Below, piece after piece: positions 8,612-17,498 of a stretch of DNA of 64,000 bases. Position 1 is the stretch's first letter. Each line of letters begins with the position of its first letter. Source of the stretch: Streptomyces lavendulae subsp. lavendulae (lineage in GTDB: Bacteria; Actinomycetota; Actinomycetes; Streptomycetales; Streptomycetaceae); assembly GCF_002803845.1 (NCBI RefSeq), contig NZ_CP024985.1, forward strand, positions 6,397,501 through 6,461,500, given 5' to 3'. A model generated the notes under the pieces. The model was not told the origin of the DNA. It made no database searches and worked only from the letters and a program-made list of their open reading frames with translations. The translations under genes and the position numbers were made by a program.

Positions 8612-9658
8612 TCAGCCGGCCGGGCGGGCCGAGGCCCCCCGGGCGGCGGCCCGTTCGGTGTGCGCCGGGCGGCGGCTGCCGGCGGGGGTGACAGGGGTCC
8701 GCTCGGAGCGGATGACGTGCTGGCGGGCGACCGGGTGACCGGCGGGGCGCAGCGCCGGGGAGTGCCCGGCGGCGCCTGCGCCGGACGCGGTGACCGGGAC
8801 GGCCGCCGCGTCGTCGGAGTGCCCGGGCTGCCACTTCCCGCCCGCGGAGAGCAGCGGGGTGAGCGCGGCGGCGACCGGCGCGGAGAGCCTGCCCTCCTCC
8901 AGGCGGCGGCGCCACAGCTCGCGCAGCTCGAAGACGTAGGCCTCGGTGCGGGCGATGAGCGGCTCGAACCAGGGCAGCGCCAGCATGATCAGCAGACCCG
9001 CGAGCCAGCCCAGCAGGACGTCGCTCACCCAGTGGGTGCCGAGGTAGACGGTGGTGGCCCCGACGCTCAGCGAGACGACGGCGGAGAACAGGGACAGCAC
9101 CCGCCGGGTGACCGTGGTGGAGGCCAGATAGGCCAGGATCCCCCAGGTCACGACGGCGTTGGCGGTGTGGCCGGAAGGAAATATATCGCCGCCCGCGAAG
9201 AGTTCGGCGGAGCCGATCTGGGTGGCGTAGTGCGGACCGAGCCGGCCGAGGCCGAGCTTCACGGAGCCGACGGTGATGTTCAGCAGCAGCAGCGCGACGC
9301 CGAGGGTGATCAGCGGGCGCAGGGTGTGCTGGCGCCAGGAGCGCCACCCGAGCCAGGCCGCGACCATGACGGCGGTGGGTCCGCGCTGGCCGAGCACGAC
9401 GAGGTAGTCGAGGAAGGCGTGCAGCTGCGGCCACTGCTCGTAGGGCCGGAAGAACATGATCTGCCAGTCCAGCCGGACGAGCCAGGACGTCGTCAGCACG
9501 GCCACGACGATCGCGAGGTAGCACGCGAGCAGGGCGGCGAGGAGCACGACGCGGTGCCGGCTCATCCGCGGCGTTTGCAGATGAGCCGGTCGCTCTGGTT
9601 CCCGGTCCAGCCGGGCGAACACCGGCTCCAGACGGGTCAGCATTTGGTCGGTACGCAC
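8612..9658 (-). CDS. PAP2-family membrane phosphatase
   Basis: 348-residue integral membrane phosphatase (type 2 phosphatidic acid phosphatase superfamily), probably acting on lipid phosphates at the outer membrane face. The three PAP2 motifs are visible: KLGLGRLGP (from residue about 134), FPSGHTAN (about 159-166) and GTHWVSDVLLGW (from about 206). Five to six hydrophobic helices occupy residues 35-235. A roughly 110-residue Ala/Pro/Arg-rich cytoplasmic tail without a domain follows. Start is GTG at 9658, or an ATG five codons inside. Substrate not determinable. Confidence 0.9.
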   Translation of the reverse strand: MRTDQMLTRLEPVFARLDREPERPAHLQTPRMSRHRVVLLAALLACYLAIVVAVLTTSWLVRLDWQIMFFRPYEQWPQLHAFLDYLVVLGQRGPTAVMVAAWLGWRSWRQHTLRPLITLGVALLLLNITVGSVKLGLGRLGPHYATQIGSAELFAGGDIFPSGHTANAVVTWGILAYLASTTVTRRVLSLFSAVVSLSVGATTVYLGTHWVSDVLLGWLAGLLIMLALPWFEPLIARTEAYVFELRELWRRRLEEGRLSAPVAAALTPLLSAGGKWQPGHSDDAAAVPVTASGAGAAGHSPALRPAGHPVARQHVIRSERTPVTPAGSRRPAHTERAAARGASARPAG

Positions 9659-9891
9659 TCAATCGACGTTACCGCGCGACGAAGGGCGGCCCGGTCGAAT
9701 CGCGGGCTTTGTGATGACCATGTGATGTGGAGTGCGTCTCACGCAGAACTTAATTGCCGCTATTCCGACGCTTGTTGAAACTCCGCCGATTCAACTCCGG
9801 GACTGCTGCCCCCGCAATTATCCGCATACTCGGCCCGAGTTTATTGCCTTTGTTCAATTCCTTTGCGCAATCATGGATTGGAATGATCCAT

Positions 9892-9905
9892 TCCGTGATC
9901 ACGGA
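9892..9905. promoter_or_regulatory. 14-bp palindrome at the end of the glycosyltransferase gene
   Basis: Perfect palindrome tccgtgatcacgga spanning the stop codon of the minus-strand gene ending at 9899, inside an unusually AT-rich 240-bp gap upstream of the PAP2 gene. It is either a protein site for PAP2 control or part of a weak terminator; not resolvable by eye. Confidence 0.3.
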
Positions 9906-11035
9906 GGACCCGAACCGTTCAGCCAGAACGCCCCGTACACCGCCGACGCCAGGGCCACCGCCCCCAGCACCGCCGCCCGGCCGGTCCGCCACCGGGCCAG
10001 CGCCACCGCCGCGGGCAGCAGCAACGGGAACGCCGGCAGCAGCAGCCGAGGCTTGGACCCGAAGTACCCGGAGGCGCACAGGGCGAGGGCCACCACGACC
10101 CCGGCGTACACGAGCAGCGCGGCGGGCTGCCGCTGCCGCACGCACAGCCGGTACAGCCACAGCACCAGCAGCACCCCGGCGACCAGACCGAGCCCGGCCG
10201 CGAAGGCGGAGGAGGCCAGCCGCGCCCCGACGAAGCGGGCGAAGGCCCAGCCCCCGTCGAAGCCGTTGCCCCAGCCCGCCTGGACGTCCAGGTACCCCAG
10301 CAGCCCGCCGCCGCTCCGCCGGCCCACCCACAGCACGTACGCGGCCGCGCCCAGCGGGGCCAGCAGCACCCCGGCCGCCGTCCGCCACGAACGCTCCCCG
10401 CGCCGCCACGCCAGGGCCGCGGCCACCCACACCGCCGCGACCACCGCCGCGCCGACCGGCCGGGTCAGCCCCGCGCCGGCCGCGAGCAGGCCCGCCGCGA
10501 TCCAGCGCCCGCGCAGGACCGCGTACAGGGCCCAGGCCGCCAGGGCCGTGAACAGCGACTCGCTGTACGCCATGGACTGCACGATCCCGACCGGCAGCGC
10601 CGCCCACAGCGCCGCCGCCAGCACCCCGGCCCGGCGCCCGTACAGCAGGTCCGCGACGGCGAAGATGCCCCACGCGGCGGCGAGCCCCGCCACCGCCGAG
10701 ACCGCCAGGCCCGCGGAACCGTACGAGAGCCCGGTGGCCGCCGCCAGCAGCCTCTCCAGCCACGGCAGCAACGGGAAGAAGGCGAGGCTGGAGTGGACGG
10801 CCCCGTTCGGCAGCACCACCTCGTACCCGTACCCGCCACCGGCGACGCGGGCGTACCAGAGCGAGTCCCAGCGGGCCGACAGCAGCGTGTGCGGGCTGCT
10901 GCCCGCCACCGCGCCCCACACGCCGAGGACGCCCAGGCCGAGCAGCCGGACCGCCGCGAAGGCGGCGAGCGCGGGCGCGGCCCGGCGGGGTCCGGGTTCC
11001 TTCAGGGGCACCTCGTGGGTGGGGTCGGTTCTCAC
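9899..11035 (-). CDS. PIG-V-like membrane mannosyltransferase
   Basis: 378-residue polytopic membrane protein with about ten hydrophobic helices. The first extracytoplasmic loop carries ARWDSLWYARVAGGGY, close to the HWDxxWYxxIAxxGY motif of GT-C glycosyltransferases of the PIG-V/GPI-mannosyltransferase type, in which the Asp is catalytic; AVHSSLAFFPLLPWLER follows, as in that family. It probably uses a polyprenyl-phosphate sugar donor, as actinobacterial members do. Start set at the GTG at 11035 (VRTDPTHEVP); the longer frame to 11275 runs through a divergent promoter. Acceptor unknown. Confidence 0.82.
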   Translation of the reverse strand: MRTDPTHEVPLKEPGPRRAAPALAAFAAVRLLGLGVLGVWGAVAGSSPHTLLSARWDSLWYARVAGGGYGYEVVLPNGAVHSSLAFFPLLPWLERLLAAATGLSYGSAGLAVSAVAGLAAAWGIFAVADLLYGRRAGVLAAALWAALPVGIVQSMAYSESLFTALAAWALYAVLRGRWIAAGLLAAGAGLTRPVGAAVVAAVWVAAALAWRRGERSWRTAAGVLLAPLGAAAYVLWVGRRSGGGLLGYLDVQAGWGNGFDGGWAFARFVGARLASSAFAAGLGLVAGVLLVLWLYRLCVRQRQPAALLVYAGVVVALALCASGYFGSKPRLLLPAFPLLLPAAVALARWRTGRAAVLGAVALASAVYGAFWLNGSGPP

Positions 11036-11192
11036 GCAGACGAGTATCGACGCCCCGGCGACGGGCCCCCGACGAGAACCACGGGGTGTGGCCGGGCGTG
11101 TACCGAGGGGTGAGGACACAGCGGGGCGAGTGGCGCACACCACACCGGGGCCGCCGCCGCGATGAGAGCTTGACCACGTGTCGGACACGCGA

Positions 11193-11223
11193 ACTCGCGT
11201 ACGCTGACCCTTCACTCGCGAGT
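11193..11223. promoter_or_regulatory. Inverted repeat upstream of the DHA2 exporter
   Basis: Arms actcgcg and cgcgagt; the right arm is itself the palindrome actcgcgagt. It lies about 100 bp upstream of the exporter start and after a TTGACC hexamer at 11170. It may bind a repressor controlling the exporter, but no regulator gene is adjacent. Confidence 0.35.
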
Positions 11224-11321
11224 CGATGCCGGACCCCGTTGGACGCCGCCCAGCGCACCACCCGCGGCGCCACAACGACGCTGGTCCGCCGAGTGCGAGG
11301 GATCACCTGGGAGGTACACGC

Positions 11322-13031
11322 ATGTCGGGGACGCACACGACCGGCGACGGGAACCCTTCCCTCCGGCAGCGGATCAGCGCCGCCTCCGGCGGTGCCAACC
11401 GGTGGGTCGTCCTGGCCGTCCTGTGCGTCAGTCTCGTGCTCGTCGCGCTCGACGCGACGATCCTGCACGTGGCCGTGCCCTCCGTCACCGAGGACCTGCG
11501 CCCCGGCGCCGTGGAACTCCTGTGGATCGTCGACGCCTACCCGCTGGTCTGCGCCTCGCTCCTGATCCTTTTCGGCACCCTCGGAGACCGGGTCGGCCGC
11601 CGCCGGATCCTGCTCCTCGGCTACGCCCTCTTCGGCGTGGCCTCCGCCATCGCCGCCCTCGCCGACGACGCCCAGGTCCTGATCGCCGCGCGCGCCCTGC
11701 TCGGCATCGGCGGGGCGATGATCATGCCCGCCACCCTGTCGATCCTGCGCCAGGTCTTCCCCGACCGGCGCGAACGGGCACTCGCCATCGGCATCTGGAC
11801 CGCCGTCGCCGCGATCGGCGCGGCCAGCGGCCCCGTCCTCGGCGGCTTCCTCGTCCAGCACTACTGGTGGGGTTCCGTCTTCCTCATCAACATCCCGCTG
11901 ATGGCCCTGACCCTGCCGCTCGGCCGCTGGCTGCTGCCCGAATCCCGGGGCGGGGCGGACGGACCCTGGGACGTGCTCGGCGCGCTCACGGCCGCGGGCG
12001 GGGTCCTCGGCGTGGTCCTCGGGGTCAAGCACCTCGGCGCCGAACGCCACCTCCTGGACCCCGAGGCGCTGGTGCCCCTGGCGCTCGGCGCGGCGCTGCT
12101 GATCCTCTTCGTGCGCCGCCAGAAGCGCCGCGAGCACCCGCTGATCGACATGCGGATGTTCTCCCGCGCCGCGTTCTCCACCTCCGTCGGCTGCATCGTG
12201 CTCGCCATGCTGGCGCTGGTCGGCCTGGAGCTGATCGCCGTCCAGTACCTCCAGCTGGTGCTGCGCCTGAGCCCGCTGGAGACCGGCCTGCGGCTGCTGC
12301 CGCTCACCTTCGCCGCCATGGCCGCCGGCGCCACCGGTTCGTACACCCTCCAGCGGGTCGGCCCGCGCACGATGGTCTCGCTCGGCTTCGTCCTGACCGC
12401 CGCCGCCGTCCTGCTGCTGACGCTGATGGGCCAGCAGGACCGGCCCGTGCTGCTCACCGTCGGGTTCGTCCTGCTCGGCTTCGGCCTGCAGACGACCCTG
12501 TTCGCGGCCTACGAGTCCATGCTCAGCGAGGCCCCGGCGGACACCGCCGGCGGCGCGGCCTCCATAGGCGAGACCTCGTACCAGCTCGGCGCGGGCATGG
12601 GCATCGCCCTGCTCGGCAGCGTGATGAACGCCGCCTACGCGCCCGGCCTGAGCGACGTCCCCGGCGTCCCGGCCGACGCGGCGCGCGACGCCGCGCACTC
12701 GCTCGGCGAGGCCTACCAGGTCGCCGCCCACCTCGGCGGCGCGGCCGGGGACTCCCTGCACGCCGCCGCCCGGCACGCCTTCGTGCACGGGTTGCACGTC
12801 ACGCTCGTGGTCAGCGCTGGCCTGCTGCTCGCGGGCGCGGTCATGGCGCTGAAACTGCCCCGCACCATGGACGGCGCCGAGCCGGCCGGCTGCGCGGACC
12901 CGGCCGCCGACGGCCTGACCGCGGGCGCCGTACGCCTCCCCGCGCAGGCCGACGCCGCCGCGCGGAACCCCGCGCCGGGCGGACCGGAGCACGACACGGC
13001 CGTCGGCGGACGGCCCGGCCGCAGCGCCTGA
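11322..13031 (+). CDS. MFS exporter, DHA2 (14-TM) family
   Basis: 569-residue proton-driven drug-efflux type transporter. Characteristic opening VLVALDATILHVAVPSVTEDL (motif D1-like) with WIVDAYPLVCAS, then motif A GTLGDRVGRRRILL between TM2 and TM3 and motif C near TM5 (SGPVLGGFL). About 14 hydrophobic segments, and an Ala/Pro-rich cytoplasmic C-terminus. The ATG at 11322 has GGGAGG upstream; the 32-codon longer frame starting at 11226 is rejected. Closest functional classes are EmrB/QacA-like exporters. Substrate unknown. Confidence 0.9.
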   Translation: MSGTHTTGDGNPSLRQRISAASGGANRWVVLAVLCVSLVLVALDATILHVAVPSVTEDLRPGAVELLWIVDAYPLVCASLLILFGTLGDRVGRRRILLLGYALFGVASAIAALADDAQVLIAARALLGIGGAMIMPATLSILRQVFPDRRERALAIGIWTAVAAIGAASGPVLGGFLVQHYWWGSVFLINIPLMALTLPLGRWLLPESRGGADGPWDVLGALTAAGGVLGVVLGVKHLGAERHLLDPEALVPLALGAALLILFVRRQKRREHPLIDMRMFSRAAFSTSVGCIVLAMLALVGLELIAVQYLQLVLRLSPLETGLRLLPLTFAAMAAGATGSYTLQRVGPRTMVSLGFVLTAAAVLLLTLMGQQDRPVLLTVGFVLLGFGLQTTLFAAYESMLSEAPADTAGGAASIGETSYQLGAGMGIALLGSVMNAAYAPGLSDVPGVPADAARDAAHSLGEAYQVAAHLGGAAGDSLHAAARHAFVHGLHVTLVVSAGLLLAGAVMALKLPRTMDGAEPAGCADPAADGLTAGAVRLPAQADAAARNPAPGGPEHDTAVGGRPGRSA

Positions 13032-13152
13032 CCCCGCGCCGGCCCGGACCGGCCGCGGCGCGCGGCGGAAATCCGGGGGTGGACCAGCGGCGGGACCGAC
13101 GACAAACTTGCACCGCTAGGTTTCGCCCCACGTGCCTGCCGGGAGGCCCCTC

Positions 13153-14349
13153 TTGTCCGCGTCGAAGACCCCGTCGAAGACTCCCTTCGTCCCCACCGAC
13201 CCGCTCGGGCTGGACGAGCTGCTCAGCCCCGAGGACCTCGCCGTCCGCGACACGGTCCGCACCTGGGCCGCCGACCGGGTCCTGCCGCACATCGCCCAGT
13301 GGTACGAGGACGGGGAGCTCCCCGGCATCCGCGAGCTGGCCCGCGAACTCGGCTCCATCGGCGCCCTCGGCATGTCCCTGACCGGCTACGGCTGTGCGGG
13401 CGCGAGCGCCGTCCAGTACGGCCTGGCCTGCCTGGAGCTGGAGGCCGCCGACTCCGGGATCCGCTCGCTGGTCTCCGTACAGGGCTCGCTGGCCATGTAC
13501 GCGATCTGGAAGTACGGCTCCGAGGAGCAGAAGGAGCGCTGGCTGCCGGGCATGGCGGCCGGCGAGCTGATCGGCTGCTTCGGCCTGACCGAGCCCGACG
13601 TGGGCTCCGACCCGGCCGCGATGCGCACGTACGCGAAGCGCGACGGCGGCGACTGGGTGCTCAACGGGCGCAAGATGTGGATCACCAACGGCTCGGTGGC
13701 CGCCGTCGCGGTGGTCTGGGCGCAGACGGACGAGGGGATCCGCGGCTTCGCCGTCCCCACCGACGCGGCGGGCTTCTCGGCGCCGGAGATCAAGCACAAG
13801 TGGTCGCTGCGCGCCTCGGTGACGAGCGAGCTGGTGATGGACGACGTACGGCTGCCGGCGGACGCGGTGCTGCCGGGCGTCACCGGGCTCAAGGGACCAC
13901 TGGGCTGCCTCAGCCACGCGCGGTACGGGATCGTCTGGGGTTCCATGGGCGCGGCGCGCTCCGCCTTCGAGACGGCGCTCGACTACGCGAGGACGCGGGA
14001 GCAGTTCGGCAAGCCCATCGGCGGCTTCCAGCTCACCCAGGCCAAACTCGCCGACATGGCGCTCGAACTCCACAAGGGCATCCTGCTCGCCCACCACCTG
14101 GGCCGGCGGATGGACGCGGGCACCCTGCGGCCGGAGCAGATCAGCTTCGGCAAGCTCAACAACGTCCGCGAGGCCATCGACATCTGCCGTACCGCGCGGA
14201 CGATCCTCGGGGCCAACGGGATCTCCCTGGAGTATCCCGTCATGCGACACGCCACCAACCTCGAATCGGTCCTCACCTACGAGGGCACCGTCGAGATGCA
14301 CCAGCTCGTCCTGGGCAAGGCGCTCACCGGGCTCGACGCCTTCCGGTGA
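13153..14349 (+). CDS. gcdH: Acyl-CoA dehydrogenase, probably glutaryl-CoA dehydrogenase
   Basis: FAD flavoprotein of lysine/tryptophan catabolism that oxidises and decarboxylates glutaryl-CoA to crotonyl-CoA. Visible: CFGLTEPDVGSDPAAM (FAD contact), KMWITNGSVAAVAVVWAQ, the REQFGKPIGGFQLTQ block, and TYEGTVEMHQLVLGKALTG, with the expected catalytic Glu at residue about 377. The SVQGSLAMYAIWKYGSEEQ segment is typical of GcdH rather than of chain-length acyl-CoA dehydrogenases. I chose the TTG at 13153 because GGGAGG lies 6 bases upstream; the GTG at 13132 lacks a ribosome site. 398 residues. Other acyl-CoA substrates cannot be excluded. Confidence 0.85.
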   Translation: MSASKTPSKTPFVPTDPLGLDELLSPEDLAVRDTVRTWAADRVLPHIAQWYEDGELPGIRELARELGSIGALGMSLTGYGCAGASAVQYGLACLELEAADSGIRSLVSVQGSLAMYAIWKYGSEEQKERWLPGMAAGELIGCFGLTEPDVGSDPAAMRTYAKRDGGDWVLNGRKMWITNGSVAAVAVVWAQTDEGIRGFAVPTDAAGFSAPEIKHKWSLRASVTSELVMDDVRLPADAVLPGVTGLKGPLGCLSHARYGIVWGSMGAARSAFETALDYARTREQFGKPIGGFQLTQAKLADMALELHKGILLAHHLGRRMDAGTLRPEQISFGKLNNVREAIDICRTARTILGANGISLEYPVMRHATNLESVLTYEGTVEMHQLVLGKALTGLDAFR

Positions 14350-14358
14350 GTGCCCCGC

Positions 14359-14817
14359 TCAGCTCTGGTTGAAGAAGTCGCGGGTCCGGCCGCCCGCCTC
14401 ACCGCTGACGATCTGGGTGTCGGCCGGGGTCAGGAGGAAGACCCTGGTCGCCACCCGCTCGATCGAGCCGCGCAGGCCGAAGGTCAGGCCGGCCGCGAAG
14501 TCGACCACGCGCTTGGCGTCGCCCGGGTCCATCGAGGAGAGGTTCACGATCACCGGGACGCCCTCGCGGAACAGCTCGCCGATGCCGCGCGCGTCACGGA
14601 AGCCGTCGGGGGTCACGGTCGCGATCCGCCGGCCCTGCTCGACCGCGGAGTCCGAGGCCACCTGCACGCGCGGGTCGGTGACCCACTGGTCGCCGGGTCC
14701 CGAAACGGAACCCTGCTGGCGCTCCACCGCCTCCGCGTAGTCGTCGTCGTAGTACCGCTCGTCGTCGCTGTCCTCCACGAGACCCAACCAGGCACTCGCC
14801 TTGCGTACCGAACCCAT
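14359..14817 (-). CDS. sflA: SepF-like protein SflA
   Basis: 152-residue SepF-fold cytoplasmic protein. It begins MGSVRKASAWLGLVED, a short membrane-targeting amphipathic N-terminus, then an acidic DDERYYDDDY linker. The SepF core spans residues about 65-150: VIVNLSSMDPGDAKRVVDFAAGL, then IERVATRVFLLTP. Streptomyces has three SepF paralogues. Size, sequence and position next to an acyl-CoA dehydrogenase fit SflA (recalled as SCO1749), reported to affect polar growth and branching with FtsZ/SepF. Distinguishing it from SflB rests on recalled synteny. Convergent with gcdH (9-bp gap). Confidence 0.8.
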   Translation of the reverse strand: MGSVRKASAWLGLVEDSDDERYYDDDYAEAVERQQGSVSGPGDQWVTDPRVQVASDSAVEQGRRIATVTPDGFRDARGIGELFREGVPVIVNLSSMDPGDAKRVVDFAAGLTFGLRGSIERVATRVFLLTPADTQIVSGEAGGRTRDFFNQS

Positions 14818-15103
14818 GGACGCCTCCTTTCACCGTGGCCAGTCTGTCTTCTTCCCCGCTGCCCCTATGGTCGTCCATGATGCTGACAACGCGCCAAGTG
14901 GATAGCCGCCGCGCAGGGGTTTCGTGACGCGACTGGTGCAGAACATCCGTTGCACGGTCAAGGTTCCCGGTGGCTACCGCTGCTGACTGAGTGAAAATAC
15001 GACCACTGCCGCCGACCGGGTGAGCCGCTGGGACGGACGGGTGAACGACCAGGCTCGATACGATGCCCCCGAAACACGCGTATGACACACGGGGGAACCG
15101 AAT

Positions 15104-16438
15104 TTGTTCGGCATTGTCAGACCTTGCTCACACCGGCTCGGTGAGCGGTTCAAAACGGAGTGGATGGCTCATCTGTGCGGTCTCTGCCTGGCACTTCGCG
15201 GTGACCACGGGCAGTTCGCCAGGATCGTCACGAACTACGACGGCCTGCTGGTCTCCGTTCTGACGGAGGCTCAGTCCGGGCCGCTGCCCGGCGCCCGGCG
15301 CACCGCCGGCCCCTGCCCGCTGCGCGGCATGCGCACCGCCCCGGTGGCCAACGGCGAGGGCGCGCGGCTTGCCGCCGCCGTCTCGCTCGTGCTGGCCTCC
15401 GCGAAGGTGCGCGACCACGTGGCCGACCGGGACGGGCTGTTGGCGCGGGCGCCGATAGCCGCCGCGGCGCGCACGGTGGCCCGAGGCTGGGACCGGGCCG
15501 GCGCCCGCACCGGGGCCTCGCTCGGCTTCGACACCGCCGTGCTCGTCGACGCCGTGGACCGGCAGGGCGGCATCGAGACCCTGGCCGGGCCGGGCACCTC
15601 CGTCCTCGTGGTCACCGAGCCCACGGAGACCGCCACCGCCGCCGCCTTCGCCCATACCGCGGTCCTCGCGGGGCGGCCAGGCAACGCCGCGCCCCTGGCC
15701 GAGGCGGGCCGCTACTTCGGCAGGCTCGCGCACCTGCTGGACGCCGTCGAGGACCAGGCCGCCGACGCCGCCTCGGGCGCCTGGAACCCGCTCACCGCCA
15801 CCGGGACCCCCCTCACCGAGGCCCGCCGCCTGTGCGACGACGCCCTGCACGGTATCCGGCTGGCGCTGCGCGAGACGGAGTTCGCCGACGCGGGGCTGGC
15901 CCACCGGCTGCTGGTGCACGAGCTGCGCACCTCGGTGGACCGGGCCTTCGGCACCGGCAGCTGCGCCCACGCCGCCACCAATGCCGTCGGGCAGGGCCAC
16001 GGCGCCCCGCCGCAGGGCTACGAGCCGGGCGCCGGACAGGTCCACGGGGCCCCGTACGGCGGCCCGTACGGGAACGGCAACGCGAACCCCTACGCCCCGA
16101 GCGGCCCCGGAGCCCCGCCGATGGGCCCCGGCGGCCCCGGCTGGGGAGGCGGCGGCGGTGGTGGCTTCGGCGGTCCGCCGCCGCCCCCGCAGAAGCCGCG
16201 CCGCGGACTGCTGGCCGGCTGCGCCGTGTCCATCGGGCTCTTCTGCACCTGCCAGCTGTGCTGCACGGAGCACGACGGCCCCTGGTCCCGGCGCAAGCGG
16301 GACGCCTGGTGCGACGCGTGCCCGGACTGCAGCGGGTGCGACGGTTGCAGCGGCTGCTGTGACTGCTGCAGCTGCTGCGAGGACGGCGGCTGCTGTGACG
16401 GCTGCGGCTGCGACGGGTGCGACTGCGGCTGTAGCTGA
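15104..16438 (+). CDS. DUF5685-family protein with Cys-rich C-terminus
   Basis: 444 residues with TTG start and GGGGGAA upstream. The N-terminal domain (residues 1 to about 280) fits DUF5685: MFGIVRP, then WMAHLCGLCLALRGDHGQ with a CxxC pair and RIVTNYDGLLVSVL, and a long helical region. A Gly/Pro/Asn/Tyr-rich linker (about 290-365) leads to a hydrophobic patch, LLAGCAVSIGLFCTCQLCC. The last 43 residues contain 18 cysteines, mostly DC, GC and CC pairs. Such a tail suggests metal binding or a heavily disulfide-bonded or lipidated anchor. No signal peptide. Divergent from sflA. Function unknown. Confidence 0.8.
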   Translation: MFGIVRPCSHRLGERFKTEWMAHLCGLCLALRGDHGQFARIVTNYDGLLVSVLTEAQSGPLPGARRTAGPCPLRGMRTAPVANGEGARLAAAVSLVLASAKVRDHVADRDGLLARAPIAAAARTVARGWDRAGARTGASLGFDTAVLVDAVDRQGGIETLAGPGTSVLVVTEPTETATAAAFAHTAVLAGRPGNAAPLAEAGRYFGRLAHLLDAVEDQAADAASGAWNPLTATGTPLTEARRLCDDALHGIRLALRETEFADAGLAHRLLVHELRTSVDRAFGTGSCAHAATNAVGQGHGAPPQGYEPGAGQVHGAPYGGPYGNGNANPYAPSGPGAPPMGPGGPGWGGGGGGGFGGPPPPPQKPRRGLLAGCAVSIGLFCTCQLCCTEHDGPWSRRKRDAWCDACPDCSGCDGCSGCCDCCSCCEDGGCCDGCGCDGCDCGCS

Positions 16439-16531
16439 ACCACCGTCAGGGGCCGTGCACGGCAAGGCCCGCAGGACCGGACGGGGTACCGGGGGATTCC
16501 CGCGCGGGCCCGCGTGGAAGGGTAGTCCGGC

Positions 16532-17341
16532 ATGGATGACGAACGGGACACCAACGCCTGGCGGGAGTGGCACGAGCATCGTGTGGCCACCGTCTCCGCC
16601 CCTTACGGACCCCTCGCGCTGACCGGTACCCACTGGCTCGGCGACTACCCGGAAGGTCGAATTCCGGCCGTTCCGGGGCAGTGGCGCGCCACCGCCTCCG
16701 GGGTCGCGCTGAGCGCCGCCCCCGAGGACGGCCTCGAACTCGACGGCCGCCCCTTCGCCGGGGAGGCCGACCTCGACGCCGACGAGGGTCCGCCCGCGCG
16801 GTCCCGGCTCGCCTCCGGGCGGCGCCGGTTCGCGGTGATCCTGCGCGAGGGGGAGTGGGCGGTCCGCGTCTTCGACCCCGACTCCCCGGCCCGCAGTGCC
16901 TTCCGGGGCATCGAGGCCACCGCGTACGACCCGGCGTACGTGCTGCCGGGCCGCTTCCGCCCGTACCCCGAGCGGCGCACCGTCCAGCTGGAGAACGCCG
17001 ACGGGCGCTCCCGCGGGCTCGGCCTCGGGGGCGAGCTGCTCTTCTCCCGGGAGGGCGGGGAGTACGCCCTCCAGGTCGCCGTCGACGAGGGGGACGGCAG
17101 TCTCTGGGCCGTCTTCTCCGATGCCACGGCGGGCCGCTCCAGCTACCGTTTCCGCTTCCTGCGGCCCGGGATCCCGGGCCCGGACGGCGCCGTCGCCGTC
17201 GACCTCAACCGGGCCCTGCTCCCGCCCTGCGCCTTCGCCGACCACTTCGTCTGCCCCTTCCCGCCGCCCGGGAACACGCTGCCCTTCGAGGTCGCCGCGG
17301 GGGAGCGGCGGCTGAAAGACGCCCTTGCCGCCGGTGACTGA
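16532..17341 (+). CDS. DUF1684-family protein
   Basis: 269-residue cytoplasmic protein matching DUF1684. N-terminal WREWHEHRVATVSAPYGPLALTG, the central FRPYPERRTV, then the diagnostic C-terminal VDLNRALLPPCAFADHFVCPFPPPGNTLPFEV, corresponding to the family DxNxAxxPPCAxxxxxxCPLPPxxNxLPxxV pattern. The two cysteines in that block are conserved in the family. No catalytic role is established for DUF1684. It starts 94 bp after the Cys-rich protein gene and may share its transcript. Confidence 0.85.
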   Translation: MDDERDTNAWREWHEHRVATVSAPYGPLALTGTHWLGDYPEGRIPAVPGQWRATASGVALSAAPEDGLELDGRPFAGEADLDADEGPPARSRLASGRRRFAVILREGEWAVRVFDPDSPARSAFRGIEATAYDPAYVLPGRFRPYPERRTVQLENADGRSRGLGLGGELLFSREGGEYALQVAVDEGDGSLWAVFSDATAGRSSYRFRFLRPGIPGPDGAVAVDLNRALLPPCAFADHFVCPFPPPGNTLPFEVAAGERRLKDALAAGD

Positions 17342-17498
17342 CGACAGGACACTCCCGTCAGCGTCATCCGGCGGACTTGTCAGGGGCACGGCAAATGCAT
17401 GCGGGGTCACCCGTACGCCCGCCCCCCACCGCCGCTCACGGGCTCCGGCGCCCCCCCACCTCTGCCGGGCCCCCGACCCCCTTCCGGGAGGACGTGAA

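Noticed and set aside
8497..8691. 64-codon plus-strand frame MRLTRRAYERRRRAG
   Set aside because: The opening looks like a Streptomyces leader peptide, but the frame runs through the perfect terminator hairpin, lacks conserved cysteines, and no gene follows on the plus strand.
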